A stretch of 64,000 bases of DNA from Sphingosinicella microcystinivorans (GTDB taxonomy: Bacteria > Pseudomonadota > Alphaproteobacteria > Sphingomonadales > Sphingomonadaceae). Each line of letters begins with the position of its first letter. The first letter of the stretch is position 1. The position numbers and the translations under genes are program-made. The notes beneath the pieces were generated by a model. It had not been told where the DNA came from. It saw nothing but the letters and a program-made list of their open reading frames with translations, and ran no database searches. The stretch spans positions 434,001 through 498,000 of the forward strand of contig NZ_RBWX01000008.1 in the NCBI RefSeq assembly GCF_003634215.1, given 5' to 3'. Shown here piece after piece: positions 35,341 through 45,079 of this stretch.

Positions 35341-37124
35341 ACCGCGCGCGTCGCTTCGGCGAGCCAGCCACGAACGTCCTCGGGCACGACAGGCGTCAAG
35401 GTCTCTCGCACACGCGCGTGGTAGGCGTTCAGCCAAGCGCGTTCCGCATCACTCAGCAGCCCGACGTCGACGAGCCGAATATCGATCGGCGCGAGCGTCA
35501 GCGTTTCGAAGCCGAGCAGCGGCTGTTCGGCGCCCTCCACCTCCACCGGCACGATGAGAACGAGGTTCTCAATGCGGATGCCGTATTCGCCCGTCTTGTA
35601 GTAGCCAGGCTCGTTCGAAAGGATCATGCCTGCGGCAAGCGGCTCGTCACCGCCGCCGAACGCGGCGATCCGCTGCGGACCTTCGTGCACCGCGAGGAAG
35701 CTGCCGACGCCGTGACCGGTGCCGTGCGCGTAATCGAGCCCTGCCTGCCAGAGGAACTGGCGCGCCAGCACATCAAGTTGGCTACCGCGCGTGCCGACCG
35801 GGAAGCGCGCCGTGGCAAGTGCGATGTGGCCCTTGAGAACGCGCGTGAATCGGTCCTTCATCTCCGCGGTCGGCGTGCCGACGATCATCGTGCGCGTCAC
35901 GTCGGTCGTACCGTCGAGATACTGGCCGCCCGAATCGAGCAGGAAGATGCTGTCCTGCTCCACCTTCCGGTTGGTTTCCGGCGAGACGCGGTAGTGAACG
36001 ATGGCGCCGTTCGGTCCCGCCCCCGAAATCGTATCGAACGAAAGGTCCTTGAGCAGATTGGATTCGCGGCGGAAATCCTCAAGCTTTTCAGCAACGCTGA
36101 TCTCGTCGAGCATCCCCTTCGGCGCCTCGCGATCGAACCAGCCGAGAAAGCGCGAAAGCGCGGCGCCGTCGCGCACGTGCGCGGCCTTCGTGCCTGCGAT
36201 CTCCACGGGATTTTTGATCGCCTTCGCAAGGATGCAGGGGTCGCGGGCCTCGACGATGCGCGCACCGCCGGCTTCCAGCGCGTTGAAGATCGCCGCCACG
36301 CACGTTGCCGGATCGGCCGCAACGGTTTTGCCCGCTTTGCCGAGCGCCGTGAGCGCATCCACAAAGGCTTCCGGGGGCTGGAGCGTCACGTCCGCCCCGA
36401 GATGTGCAGCGACTTCCGGCGTAATCTTCGCGGGCGAGGTGAAGAGTTGCGCCTTGCCGTCCGCCGAAACGATCGCGAAGGCGAGCGCGACGGGCGTGCG
36501 CGAGACGTCCCGGCCGCGCACGTTGAAAAGCCAGGCGATCGAATCGAGCGCGGCGATCACCACGCAGTCTGCTTTCTTGTCGCCGAGCCAGCGGGCGATT
36601 TCGGCACGCTTTTCCGCAGATGCCTGCCCGGCGAGTTCCTCGCCATGCACCTCGAAACGCTCCGCCGACGGGGCGGGCCGTTCGGTCCATACACGGTCGA
36701 CGGGGTTATCCGTCACCGGCACGAGTTCGGCGCCCTTCGCCGTGAGCCGCTTGCCCGTCGCCTCGGCCCATCCGCGCGTGTGCAGCCAAGGATCGAATCC
36801 AATGCGCTGCCCCGGACCGACCTTCTCCTCCAGCCAATCGGCGATCTGCACCTTGGGCACGCCGAAATACTGGTAAAGCGTTCCATCCACCTGATCGCGG
36901 ACCTGCAGTGCGTAGCGCCCATCCACGAAAATGCCCGCTTCCCCGCTGAGCACCACGGCGGATCCGGCCGAGCCTTCGAAACCCGTGAGCCACGCCAGCC
37001 GCTGCGCGTAGCTGCCGACATATTCGCTCATGTGCTCGTCGGTGAGCGGCACCACGAAGCCGTCGTAGCGGTTCTCTGCCAGCGTGCGGCGCAGCGCAGC
37101 CAGCCGATCGCGGTATGTCGACAT
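35337..37124 (-). CDS. Aminopeptidase P family metallopeptidase
   Basis: A 595-residue M24B Xaa-Pro aminopeptidase, long form with two creatinase-like N-terminal domains (about 1-300) and a pita-bread catalytic domain. Metal ligands appear in FLLDSGGQYLDGTTDVTRT, AHGTGHGVGSFLAVHEGP and SNEPGYYKTGEYGIRIENL. It removes N-terminal residues preceding proline. The ATG at 37124 (MSTYRDRLAALR) follows GAGGAG; the upstream extension is dropped. No signal peptide, so cytoplasmic. Confidence 0.95.
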   Translation of the reverse strand: MSTYRDRLAALRRTLAENRYDGFVVPLTDEHMSEYVGSYAQRLAWLTGFEGSAGSAVVLSGEAGIFVDGRYALQVRDQVDGTLYQYFGVPKVQIADWLEEKVGPGQRIGFDPWLHTRGWAEATGKRLTAKGAELVPVTDNPVDRVWTERPAPSAERFEVHGEELAGQASAEKRAEIARWLGDKKADCVVIAALDSIAWLFNVRGRDVSRTPVALAFAIVSADGKAQLFTSPAKITPEVAAHLGADVTLQPPEAFVDALTALGKAGKTVAADPATCVAAIFNALEAGGARIVEARDPCILAKAIKNPVEIAGTKAAHVRDGAALSRFLGWFDREAPKGMLDEISVAEKLEDFRRESNLLKDLSFDTISGAGPNGAIVHYRVSPETNRKVEQDSIFLLDSGGQYLDGTTDVTRTMIVGTPTAEMKDRFTRVLKGHIALATARFPVGTRGSQLDVLARQFLWQAGLDYAHGTGHGVGSFLAVHEGPQRIAAFGGGDEPLAAGMILSNEPGYYKTGEYGIRIENLVLIVPVEVEGAEQPLLGFETLTLAPIDIRLVDVGLLSDAERAWLNAYHARVRETLTPVVPEDVRGWLAEATRAV

Positions 37125-37234
37125 CGAAAACTCCTCAAAAGGCGGTCCTTGCGGCTGCTTCTGCACCGCTGCGCCAAGGCTTTGTTAAATTTCGCGTGCC
37201 AATATGGCGCGAGATCGAGACTGGAACAATCGCA

Positions 37235-39613
37235 ATGATGGACCGCATACTGGCGCTTGGCGGCCAGTTCGACCCGAATTTCACGGCACTCGCCGTCATC
37301 ATCTGCGTGATGTCGATGCTCACGGCCGTGCGGCTTTTCTCGCGCGGTTTCGTGGCACGCGGCGAGGCGCGCCCAACGTGGCTGCTGCTCGCAGGCATCT
37401 CCGCCGGCTTCGGCGCCTGGGCGATGCATTTCCTTGCCATGCTGGCGTACCACCCGGGCGTGCCGACCGGGCACGGTCCGGTCGGACTGCTCACCTCGCT
37501 GATCCTCGTGCTGCCGATGGCGATCGCAGCCTTCTATGCCGCAGCGAACCTCGACGGCTGGGTCCGCCCGGCCTTCGGCGGTGTCATCCTCACCTTCGCG
37601 GTCACGGTGATGCACTTCTCCAGCCTCAAGGATTTCCGGGTCGACGGCATGTTCCATGTCGATCGCGATCTCGTGGCCGTGGCCTTCATCGCCTGCGCGC
37701 TTCTCGCGAGCGGGGGCTTTACGATTATCGGTCCGGCGCGCACCGTGCCGCGACAAGCCATCGGCGGCATCGTCCTTGGTCTTGCGGTCGCGGCCTTCCA
37801 TTTCATCGCCATGGCCGCGCTCACCATCGTTCCGGGCCGGGGTGACGCGGGCGGTCTCGTCATTTCGGAATTCGCCATCGCGGGCGCCATTGCCGCTGTG
37901 ACGCTGGTCGTCATCGCCACCGGCCTCGGCGCAGCGCTTGTCGATGCCAAGGGCGCCGAGCGCGCGGTCGAGCGCCTGCGGCGGCTTGCGAACGGTGCGT
38001 TCGAGGGCATCGTGATCACCGCGCACGGCAAAATCGTTGACGCGAACACCAGCTTCCTCAACCTCGTCCGCGCAGACCATGACGATGTCGTTGGGCGTGC
38101 AGTCGACAAGAACCTGCTTGAGCGCGGCTACAGCCAGAGCGGCAATGACGACGCGCTCCTCAGTCCCTTCGATCACGGCGAGGCGATCCCGGTCGAGGTG
38201 CGCACACGCAGCCTTTCCGACGACAAGGCCGAGGCGGTCTATGCGATCCGAGACCTCCGCGCGCAGCGCAAGGCCGAGGAGGAAATCCGCTACCTCGCGC
38301 AACATGACAGCGCCACGCGCCTTCTCAACCGCAACGCCTTCATGGCACGCCTTGATGCGCTGCTCGAGCGTGCCGCGCAGGAAGGCGAGCCGGTAGCGCT
38401 GCTGTTCATCGACCTCGATCTCTTCAAGCATATCAACGACGTGCACGGCCACCGCGCAGGGGATATCGTCATCTCCGAAGTCGCCAATCGCCTGCGGAGC
38501 ATGGCCAAAGGATCGAGCCTGCTGGGCCGGATCGGCGGCGACGAGTTCGTCATCGCGCTTTACGGCGGCACGCAGCCGACCGAAGCCGCGCAGTGCGCCC
38601 ACAGCCTGCTTGAAAAGCTGCTGGAACCGGTTTCTTGCGACGAGCACAAGGTCGAGATTTCCGGCAGCGTCGGCATCAGCCTTTATCCCGCGGACGCGGG
38701 CAACGCTTCCGATCTCGTCGCCTTCGCCGACATGGCGCTGTACCGGGCAAAGCGGGGCGGACGCAACGCCGCCTGCTTCTTCAGCCGCGACATGGACGAG
38801 GCGATCCGCGACCGCCGCCGCCTCGCACGCGACCTCAAGAAAGGCATCGACGCGGGCGAACTTCGGCTCAGCTACCAGCCGCTCGCCGCGATGGCAGACG
38901 GCCGCATCGTCGGCTTCGAAGCGCTCGTGCGCTGGCAGCACCCGGTGCGCGGGCTCCTGCAACCTGACGATTTCATCCTCGTCGCCGAGGAAAACGGCCT
39001 CATCATCGCGCTCGGCAACTGGGTCCTGAAGCAAGCGTGTTTCGAGGCTGCGAAGTGGGAACGCCCGTTCCGCGTCGCCGTGAACCTCTCGGCGCTGCAC
39101 CTGCAGGACAATTCGCTCGTCAGCCGCGTACACGAGATTCTCGTGAACAGCGGGCTTTCGCCGGCGCGGCTCGAAATCGAAATCACCGAATCGGCGCTAT
39201 TCCTCGATCAGGCGCGCGCGCTTTCGAATTTGCGCCGCCTGAAGGCGCTCGGCGTTCGCATCGCGATGGACGACTTCGGCACCGGCTACTCGTCGCTCTC
39301 CACGCTGAACGCCTTCCCGTTCGACCGCATCAAGATCGATCGCAGCTTCGTCGACGAGATCAGCCGTTCGCCGCAGGCCGAAAAGATCGTCCGCGCCATC
39401 GTCAGCCTTGGCCACAGCCTCGGCGTGCCGATCACCGCCGAGGGCGTCGAGACCGAAACCCAGCTCGAATTCCTGCGCCGCGAAGGCTGCGACCAGGTGC
39501 AAGGCTTCCTGATCGGCCGCCCCGAGCACATCGACATGCACGCCGGGCTTGTCGCGCCGTCGAGCCCCATCGTGCCGGGCCTGGAGGACGACCAGATCGC
39601 GCAGGCCTCCTGA
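37235..39613 (+). CDS. MHYT-PAS-GGDEF-EAL cyclic-di-GMP protein
   Basis: A 792-residue membrane sensor with both c-di-GMP activities encoded. Residues 1-235 form a seven-helix MHYT domain with AMHFLAM, VMHFSSL and AFHFIAM, thought to bind copper and sense gas or redox. A PAS segment follows (about 255-350). The diguanylate cyclase site GRIGGDEF is intact, with no RxxD inhibitory site upstream. The EAL half keeps EALVRW, the DDFGTGYSSL loop, KIDRSFV and AEGVE, so phosphodiesterase activity is expected. ATG 37235 or 37238. Confidence 0.95.
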   Translation: MMDRILALGGQFDPNFTALAVIICVMSMLTAVRLFSRGFVARGEARPTWLLLAGISAGFGAWAMHFLAMLAYHPGVPTGHGPVGLLTSLILVLPMAIAAFYAAANLDGWVRPAFGGVILTFAVTVMHFSSLKDFRVDGMFHVDRDLVAVAFIACALLASGGFTIIGPARTVPRQAIGGIVLGLAVAAFHFIAMAALTIVPGRGDAGGLVISEFAIAGAIAAVTLVVIATGLGAALVDAKGAERAVERLRRLANGAFEGIVITAHGKIVDANTSFLNLVRADHDDVVGRAVDKNLLERGYSQSGNDDALLSPFDHGEAIPVEVRTRSLSDDKAEAVYAIRDLRAQRKAEEEIRYLAQHDSATRLLNRNAFMARLDALLERAAQEGEPVALLFIDLDLFKHINDVHGHRAGDIVISEVANRLRSMAKGSSLLGRIGGDEFVIALYGGTQPTEAAQCAHSLLEKLLEPVSCDEHKVEISGSVGISLYPADAGNASDLVAFADMALYRAKRGGRNAACFFSRDMDEAIRDRRRLARDLKKGIDAGELRLSYQPLAAMADGRIVGFEALVRWQHPVRGLLQPDDFILVAEENGLIIALGNWVLKQACFEAAKWERPFRVAVNLSALHLQDNSLVSRVHEILVNSGLSPARLEIEITESALFLDQARALSNLRRLKALGVRIAMDDFGTGYSSLSTLNAFPFDRIKIDRSFVDEISRSPQAEKIVRAIVSLGHSLGVPITAEGVETETQLEFLRREGCDQVQGFLIGRPEHIDMHAGLVAPSSPIVPGLEDDQIAQAS

Positions 39614-39680
39614 ACGGTTGACCGCGGCAGCGCCGCTCGCGCAAACACACCGGACCTTCGCCCAGATCGACCGGAGTGCC

Positions 39681-41735
39681 ATGACCGAGTTTCCGAAGCC
39701 GCCCGTTGCTGCCCTGAGGCCGCACAGTTTCACGCACCACGGCGTCACGATCGAAGACCCGTACGCGTGGCTTCGCGACCCCGGCTATCCGGAGGTGACG
39801 GATACCGACGTCCTCGCCTACCTCAATGCCGAGAATGCCTATTTCGAAGCGGTGATGGCCCCGCAGAAGGGACTCATCGAAACGATCTTCAACGAGATGA
39901 AGGGCCGCGTGAAGGACGACGACGCGAGCGTCCCGCAGCGCGACGGCGATTTCCTCTACTGGTATGCGTTCGATGTAGGCGCCGAGTATCGCACCTGGTA
40001 TCGCCGGCCAGTCGCCGGCGGCAGCGATGCCGTGATACTCGCCGAGCCGAATCTCGCCGAAGGCCACGCCTATTTCCGGCTCGGCGGCCTTGCCGTCAGC
40101 CCGAACGGCCGCCTGCTCGCCTATGCGGTCGATACGAACGGCTCAGAACGCTATGTGCTGCGCATCCGCGACCTCGAAACCGGCGCGGAGCTTCCCGACG
40201 TGATCGAAAACTGGCGCTACGGCCTCGTCTGGGCCGCCGATTCGCAGAGCTTCCTCTACACGGATGCCGACGAGAACTGGCGCTCCAAAGTGATCTGGCA
40301 CCACCGGCTCGGTGACGCGCAGTCCGCCGACCGCGCCGTCTACACGGAAGAGGCCGAGGAGTTCGGCGTCCAGATCGGCCGCACGCAATCACGCCAATAT
40401 GCCGTGCTCCAGACGGGCGACCACGCGACGAGCGAGGTGCGCCTGCTCCCCACGGACGATTTCGGAGCGGAGCCAATGCTGGTGTCGCCGCGTAAGGCCG
40501 ACCGGCAATACGACGTCGATGAGCGCGAAGGCACGCTCTACATCCGTGTCAACGACACCCATCCGAACTTCCGCATTGTCACCGCGCCGGTTTCTGCGCC
40601 GGACACGTGGAGCGAACTCGTCGCGGGCAGCGACCGGCACTATATCCAGTCTGTCACGAGCTTCGAGAACCTCCTCGCCATCGAGGAGCGCGTCGATGGC
40701 CTCTCGCAGATCAGGCTGCACAACTACGAAAGCGGCAGTCAGCGTTACATCGCCTTCCCTGAAGCCAGCTTCGTCGCGAACCTGTCCACCAACCCGGAAT
40801 ACCGCGTCGACCGGCTGCGTATCGACTACCAATCGATGGTCACGCCCAACACCGTGTTCGACTACCACATCGAAGGCGACCGCCTCGAATCCCTGAAGGT
40901 GCGCGAAATTCCGAGCGGTTACGACCCCTCGCAGTACGCGACCGAACGACTGATGGCGCCCGCGCGCGACGGCACGCTGGTTCCCGTTTCCGTCGTCTAC
41001 CGCCGGGATTTCGTGAAGGACGGGCGCGGGCCGCTGCACGTCTATGCCTACGGCGCCTATGGCTTCGCCTTCCCGCCCGGGTTCTCGGCGAATCGCCTGT
41101 CGCTGCTGGATCGCGGCTTCGCCTACGCCATCGCGCATATCCGCGGCGGCGACGATCTCGGCTACCAGTGGTATCTCGACGGCAAGCTGCAGAAACGCGC
41201 CAACACCTTCAACGATTTCGTCGACGTCACGCGCTTCCTGATCGATCAGGGCTTTGCCTCCCCCGGCCGCGTCACCGCGTCCGGCGGTTCGGCGGGCGGC
41301 GAGCTGATGGGCGCGATCGTCAACCAGGCGCCGGAGCTTTACGGCGCAGTCGCCGCGCACGTGCCGTTCGTCGATGTGCTGAACACGATGCTCGACGACA
41401 CGCTGCCGCTCACCCCCGGCGAATGGCCTGAATGGGGCAACCCCATCGCGGACAAGGCCGCGTTCGATCTCATCCGCGGCTACAGCCCCTACGACAATGT
41501 GAAGGCGCAGGCCTATCCGGCCCTGCTCATCACCGGCGGGCTCAACGATCCCCGCGTCACCTATTGGGAACCGGCGAAGTGGGCGGCAAGGCTGCGCGCG
41601 GCCAAGACCGACGACAATGTCCTGCTCCTCAAGACCAACATGGGTGCGGGCCACGGCGGCAAATCGGGGCGCTATGTCTCGCTGGAGGAAGACGCGGAGG
41701 AATATGCGTTCCTGATCAGTCAGATCGGCCAATGA
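39681..41735 (+). CDS. ptrB: Oligopeptidase B (S9 prolyl oligopeptidase family)
   Basis: A 684-residue serine peptidase that cuts short peptides after basic residues. An N-terminal beta-propeller is followed by the hydrolase domain with Ser537 in SGGSAGGELMG and the His in AGHGGKSGR. Family blocks include YAYGAYGFAFPPGFS and YSPYDNVKAQAYPALLITGGLNDPRV. I start at 39681 (MTEFPKPPVAALRPHSFTHHG). Its TGA overlaps the next ATG (ATGA). Confidence 0.95.
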   Translation: MTEFPKPPVAALRPHSFTHHGVTIEDPYAWLRDPGYPEVTDTDVLAYLNAENAYFEAVMAPQKGLIETIFNEMKGRVKDDDASVPQRDGDFLYWYAFDVGAEYRTWYRRPVAGGSDAVILAEPNLAEGHAYFRLGGLAVSPNGRLLAYAVDTNGSERYVLRIRDLETGAELPDVIENWRYGLVWAADSQSFLYTDADENWRSKVIWHHRLGDAQSADRAVYTEEAEEFGVQIGRTQSRQYAVLQTGDHATSEVRLLPTDDFGAEPMLVSPRKADRQYDVDEREGTLYIRVNDTHPNFRIVTAPVSAPDTWSELVAGSDRHYIQSVTSFENLLAIEERVDGLSQIRLHNYESGSQRYIAFPEASFVANLSTNPEYRVDRLRIDYQSMVTPNTVFDYHIEGDRLESLKVREIPSGYDPSQYATERLMAPARDGTLVPVSVVYRRDFVKDGRGPLHVYAYGAYGFAFPPGFSANRLSLLDRGFAYAIAHIRGGDDLGYQWYLDGKLQKRANTFNDFVDVTRFLIDQGFASPGRVTASGGSAGGELMGAIVNQAPELYGAVAAHVPFVDVLNTMLDDTLPLTPGEWPEWGNPIADKAAFDLIRGYSPYDNVKAQAYPALLITGGLNDPRVTYWEPAKWAARLRAAKTDDNVLLLKTNMGAGHGGKSGRYVSLEEDAEEYAFLISQIGQ

Positions 41736-42154
41736 GCGAGGAGGCCCAGGTTCCTGTGTTCACGCAGCAGAAGGCCCCCGTCGCCGAGGACATCGACGAG
41801 CTCGGCCACGTGAACAACGCCGTCTACGTGCGCTGGATTCAGGATATCGCGGTCGCGCACTGGTATTCCGTCGCGCCCGCCGATCTCTCCCAAAACGTCG
41901 TGTGGGTGGTCGTCCGCCACGAGATCGATTACCGCGCGCCGAGCCACCTCGGCGAGACGCTGACACTGCGGACATGGGTCGGCGACGCGCCCAAGGGCGC
42001 GCGCTACGACCGCTTCGTCGAAGTCGTCGGCCCAGACGGCAAGGTGCGCGTGCGCGCGCTCACCACATGGGCGCTGCTCGATCGCGAAAGCCGCCGTCCG
42101 ATGCGGGTTACGGCGGAATTCACTGCGCCTTTCGTTCCGAAAAAGTCGGTATAG
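41732..42154 (+). CDS. Acyl-CoA thioesterase (4HBT hot-dog)
   Basis: A 140-residue single hot-dog thioesterase. DELGHVNNAVYVRWIQD (about residues 19-35) carries the 4-hydroxybenzoyl-CoA-thioesterase active-site Asp/His pattern, and the middle strand VRHEIDYRAPSHLGETLTLRTWV is typical. It hydrolyses an acyl-CoA or acyl-ACP thioester of unknown chain. It overlaps ptrB by four bases and ends 66 bp before cpaF. Confidence 0.92.
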   Translation: MSEEAQVPVFTQQKAPVAEDIDELGHVNNAVYVRWIQDIAVAHWYSVAPADLSQNVVWVVVRHEIDYRAPSHLGETLTLRTWVGDAPKGARYDRFVEVVGPDGKVRVRALTTWALLDRESRRPMRVTAEFTAPFVPKKSV

Positions 42155-42220
42155 TTAGGAGTTTGCTAAGCTTGCCGCGCTAGTTTCCCTCAGCGGTCGA
42201 CGGTTTCGGCCGAGGGGACC

Positions 42221-43738
42221 ATGATGAGTGCATTCGGCAAAAAAGCTGGAATTGGAGCGGCACTGAGCGCGCCGCGTCGGGGCTTTGGCAATGCGGCGCC
42301 CATGCGCGGGTCGCGCAGCGCCCCCGCGGTGGAGTTGCTTCCCGAAGTTGAAGAGGCACCTGAACGCGTCGAGCCCGCGCTCGAACTCACAGGCGATCGC
42401 GTCCAGGATGCGATGCAGCGCCTCAGCGCACGCGAGCGCGGCGCTGCCGGCTCGGTAAATTCGCAGCAGGAAGGCTTCGAAGCCTCGATCCACAAGATCA
42501 AGGAACAGGTGCTGCCGCGCCTGCTCGAACGTGTCGACCCGGAAGCCGCCGCGACGCTTTCGAAGGACGAACTCAGCGAGGAATTCCGGCCGATCATCGG
42601 CGAGGTGCTCGCCGAGCTGAAACTGACGCTTAACCGCCGCGAGCAGATCGCGCTTGAAAAGGTTCTTGTCGACGAGCTGCTCGGCCTCGGGCCGCTCGAA
42701 GTGCTGCTCGCCGATCCGGCCGTCTCGGACATCATGGTGAACGGCCCCAACCAGACCTTCATCGAACGCAAGGGCAAGCTCGAGCTCGCGAGCATCGTGT
42801 TCCGCGACGAAGAGCACCTGTTCCAGATCGCGCAGCGCATCGTGAACCGTGTCGGCCGCCGCATCGACCAGACCACGCCGCTCGCCGACGCCCGCCTGCC
42901 CGATGGCAGCCGCGTCAACGTGATCGTACCGCCGCTCTCGCTTCGCGGCACGGCCATCTCGATTCGTAAATTCTCCGCCAAGCCCATCACCATCGACATG
43001 ATGCAAAAGGGCGATTCGATGTCGGAGAAGATGGCAACGGCGCTGAAGATCGCCGGTGCCTGCCGCTTCAACGTCGTCATCTCGGGCGGTACGGGTTCGG
43101 GCAAGACGACGATGCTGAACGCCATGTCGAAGATGATCGACCCCGGCGAGCGCGTCATCACCATCGAGGACGCGGCCGAGCTTCAGCTCCAGCAGCCGCA
43201 CGTTCTGACGCTGGAAACCCGCCCCGCGAACCTTGAAGGCAAGGGCGCGGTCACCATTCGCGATCTTGTCATCAACGCGCTGCGTATGCGGCCGGATCGC
43301 ATCATCCTCGGCGAAATCCGCGGGCAGGAGTGTTTCGACCTGCTCGCCGCCATGAACACCGGCCACGACGGATCGATGGCGACGCTCCACTCCAACTCCC
43401 CGCGCGAATGCCTCGCGCGTATGGAGAACATGGTGATGATGGGCGACATCAAGATCCCCAAGGAAGCCATCAGCCGCCAGATCGCCGATTCAGTCGATAT
43501 GATCGTGCAGGTGAAGCGCCTGCGCGACGGTTCGCGCCGCGTGACGAACATCACCGAGGTCGTCGGCATGGAAGGCCCGGTGATCGTGACGCAGGAACTG
43601 TTCAAGTTCGAGTATCTCGACGAGGCCGAAGACGGCCGCATCATCGGTGAATACCGTTCGATGGGCCTGCGCCCGCACACGTTCGAAAAAGCCAAGGCCT
43701 TCGGCTTCGACCAGGCCCTGCTGGAGGCCTGCCTGTGA
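42221..43738 (+). CDS. cpaF: CpaF/TadA secretion ATPase
   Basis: A 505-residue type II/IV secretion ATPase of the Flp/Tad pilus family. Walker A is SGGTGSGKTT with Lys295; the Asp box VITIEDAAELQL, Walker B DRIILGEIRG and the His box follow. The N-terminal 70 residues are a disordered Pro/Glu-rich extension. In a Tad system it powers pilus assembly, but no pilin, CpaB/C/E or TadB/C is in the window. AGGGG precedes the ATG. Confidence 0.95.
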   Translation: MMSAFGKKAGIGAALSAPRRGFGNAAPMRGSRSAPAVELLPEVEEAPERVEPALELTGDRVQDAMQRLSARERGAAGSVNSQQEGFEASIHKIKEQVLPRLLERVDPEAAATLSKDELSEEFRPIIGEVLAELKLTLNRREQIALEKVLVDELLGLGPLEVLLADPAVSDIMVNGPNQTFIERKGKLELASIVFRDEEHLFQIAQRIVNRVGRRIDQTTPLADARLPDGSRVNVIVPPLSLRGTAISIRKFSAKPITIDMMQKGDSMSEKMATALKIAGACRFNVVISGGTGSGKTTMLNAMSKMIDPGERVITIEDAAELQLQQPHVLTLETRPANLEGKGAVTIRDLVINALRMRPDRIILGEIRGQECFDLLAAMNTGHDGSMATLHSNSPRECLARMENMVMMGDIKIPKEAISRQIADSVDMIVQVKRLRDGSRRVTNITEVVGMEGPVIVTQELFKFEYLDEAEDGRIIGEYRSMGLRPHTFEKAKAFGFDQALLEACL

Positions 43739-43989
43739 CCGTGGAAGCTCTCATTCCCGTAACGCCGCCGCTGGTGAAATCGCGCCTGCGCACCAAGCGC
43801 AAGGCGGCGGTGGAGCTCGTTCTGGAAGACGGCACCAGCCTTGCCGGCCACATGTTCGTGGGGCCGGACGAGCGCGTGCTCGAATGCCTCAACGACGCGC
43901 GGCCGTTCCTCCCCTTCCTTCAGTCCGACGGCACGATGCTGATCGTCGCCAAGCTGAAGATCGCCGCCTGCCGCCCGCTCGAAGACTGA
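43735..43989 (+). CDS. Small protein downstream of cpaF
   Basis: An 84-residue protein with a GTG start overlapping the cpaF stop (GTGA). Sequence features: a basic start (KSRLRTKRKAA), a beta-rich core VELVLEDGTSLAGHMFVGPDERVLECLNDARPFLPFLQSDGTMLIVAKLKI. It looks like a small beta-barrel regulator, vaguely PilZ- or Sm-like, but no family is assigned. The coupling suggests it serves the CpaF system. Confidence 0.7.
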   Translation: MTVEALIPVTPPLVKSRLRTKRKAAVELVLEDGTSLAGHMFVGPDERVLECLNDARPFLPFLQSDGTMLIVAKLKIAACRPLED

Positions 43990-43993
43990 GCTT

Positions 43994-44182
43994 TTAAGCC
44001 GGCCAAACGGCAGGCAGGTGCGCTGCACCTGCGACGAGCGCGAGCAGCGCCAGAAACATCACAGCGTGCCAGGGCACCCAGGGTAGCTCTCCGGGCTTGC
44101 GTTTGCGCCGCACTTGCCAGAGGCTGGTGAGGCCGAACGCGAGCGCGACCAGCATCATCTTCAGCGTGATCTCGAATGTCAT
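43994..44182 (-). CDS. Small two-helix membrane protein
   Basis: A 62-residue protein, MTFEITLKMMLVALAFGLTSLWQVRRKRKPGELPWVPWHAVMFLALLALVAGAAHL. Two membrane helices are separated by a basic, Pro/Trp-rich loop. An in-frame ATG at 44224 would add 14 residues. No ribosome site is clear at either. Function unknown; codon use is normal. It converges on the 84-residue gene with only four bases between stops. Confidence 0.6.
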   Translation of the reverse strand: MTFEITLKMMLVALAFGLTSLWQVRRKRKPGELPWVPWHAVMFLALLALVAGAAHLPAVWPA

Positions 44183-44248
44183 GCGGGGCAGATAATGTGT
44201 CGCCTGCGTATAGAACAGGCCCATGTGGGCCAACGAGGGAGACTTTCC

Positions 44249-45079
44249 ATGATCCGCACTATTCTCGCCGCCGCGCTTGTATCCGCGGCCGCTGTTCCCG
44301 CCGCTGCGCAACATGATCACAGCCACAACGCCGCCCCTGCCGCGCCCGATTATGCCGCAGCGCTCGCCGCAGCGCACCGCAGCGAAGCGAACCGCGCGCG
44401 CGACCAATATCGCCACCCGGCCGAAACGCTCGCGTTCTTCGGTCTCACGCCCGGCATGACGGTGGTCGAGGTTGCACCAGGCGGCGGCTGGTACACGGAG
44501 GTGCTGGCGCCGATCCTCTCGGGCCACGGCAAGCTCTACGCCGCGCATGGCATCCCCGAGGCGAGCGAATACGCCGCGAAGTCGCTGGCGGGATATCAGG
44601 CGAAGCTGGCGTCGGATCCGATCTACAAGGTCGTAGACGTCACGAAGTTCGGCAAGGGCCACTACGACGGCCTCGCGCCCGCGGGCAGCGCCGACATGGT
44701 GCTCACCTTCCGCAACGTCCACAACTGGTACATGGGCGATTTCGCGGGCGATGCCTTCAAGGCCTTCTACAAGGCGCTGAAGCCCGGCGGCGTGCTCGGC
44801 GTCGTCGAGCATCGCCTGCCGGAAGACCGACCCGACGAGGCGATGAAGTCCTCCGGCTACATGAAGCGCTCGACGATCGTCGCGCTCGCCGAGGCGGCGG
44901 GCTTCAAACTCGCCGGCGAATCCGATGTGAATGCGAACCCGAAGGACAGCGCCGACTGGCCGAAGGGCGTGTGGACACTGCCGCCCAATTTTCGCGAGGG
45001 CGACGAGACCCGCGCCAAATATGCCGCGATCGGCGAATCCGACCGCATGACGCTGAAGTTCGTGAAGCCCGCTTCTTAA
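44249..45079 (+). CDS. Exported class I SAM methyltransferase-like protein
   Basis: A 276-residue protein with a signal peptide (MIRTILAAALVSAAAVPAAAQ) and a His-rich mature start (HDHSH). The body is a Rossmann methyltransferase: motif I is VVEVAPGGGWYTEVLAP (about residues 71-87), then DMVLTFRNVHNWY and a post-motif GVLGVVEHR. GAGGGAG precedes the ATG at 44249. An exported SAM enzyme is biochemically puzzling since SAM is cytoplasmic. Stop shares bases with the pepN stop (TTAA). Confidence 0.85.
   Translation: MIRTILAAALVSAAAVPAAAQHDHSHNAAPAAPDYAAALAAAHRSEANRARDQYRHPAETLAFFGLTPGMTVVEVAPGGGWYTEVLAPILSGHGKLYAAHGIPEASEYAAKSLAGYQAKLASDPIYKVVDVTKFGKGHYDGLAPAGSADMVLTFRNVHNWYMGDFAGDAFKAFYKALKPGGVLGVVEHRLPEDRPDEAMKSSGYMKRSTIVALAEAAGFKLAGESDVNANPKDSADWPKGVWTLPPNFREGDETRAKYAAIGESDRMTLKFVKPAS

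Noticed and set aside
42155-42169. TTAG-N7-CTAA resembling a CtrA site before cpaF
   Set aside because: Only loosely matches TTAA-N7-TTAA, and one half overlaps a stop codon; too weak without genome-wide evidence.
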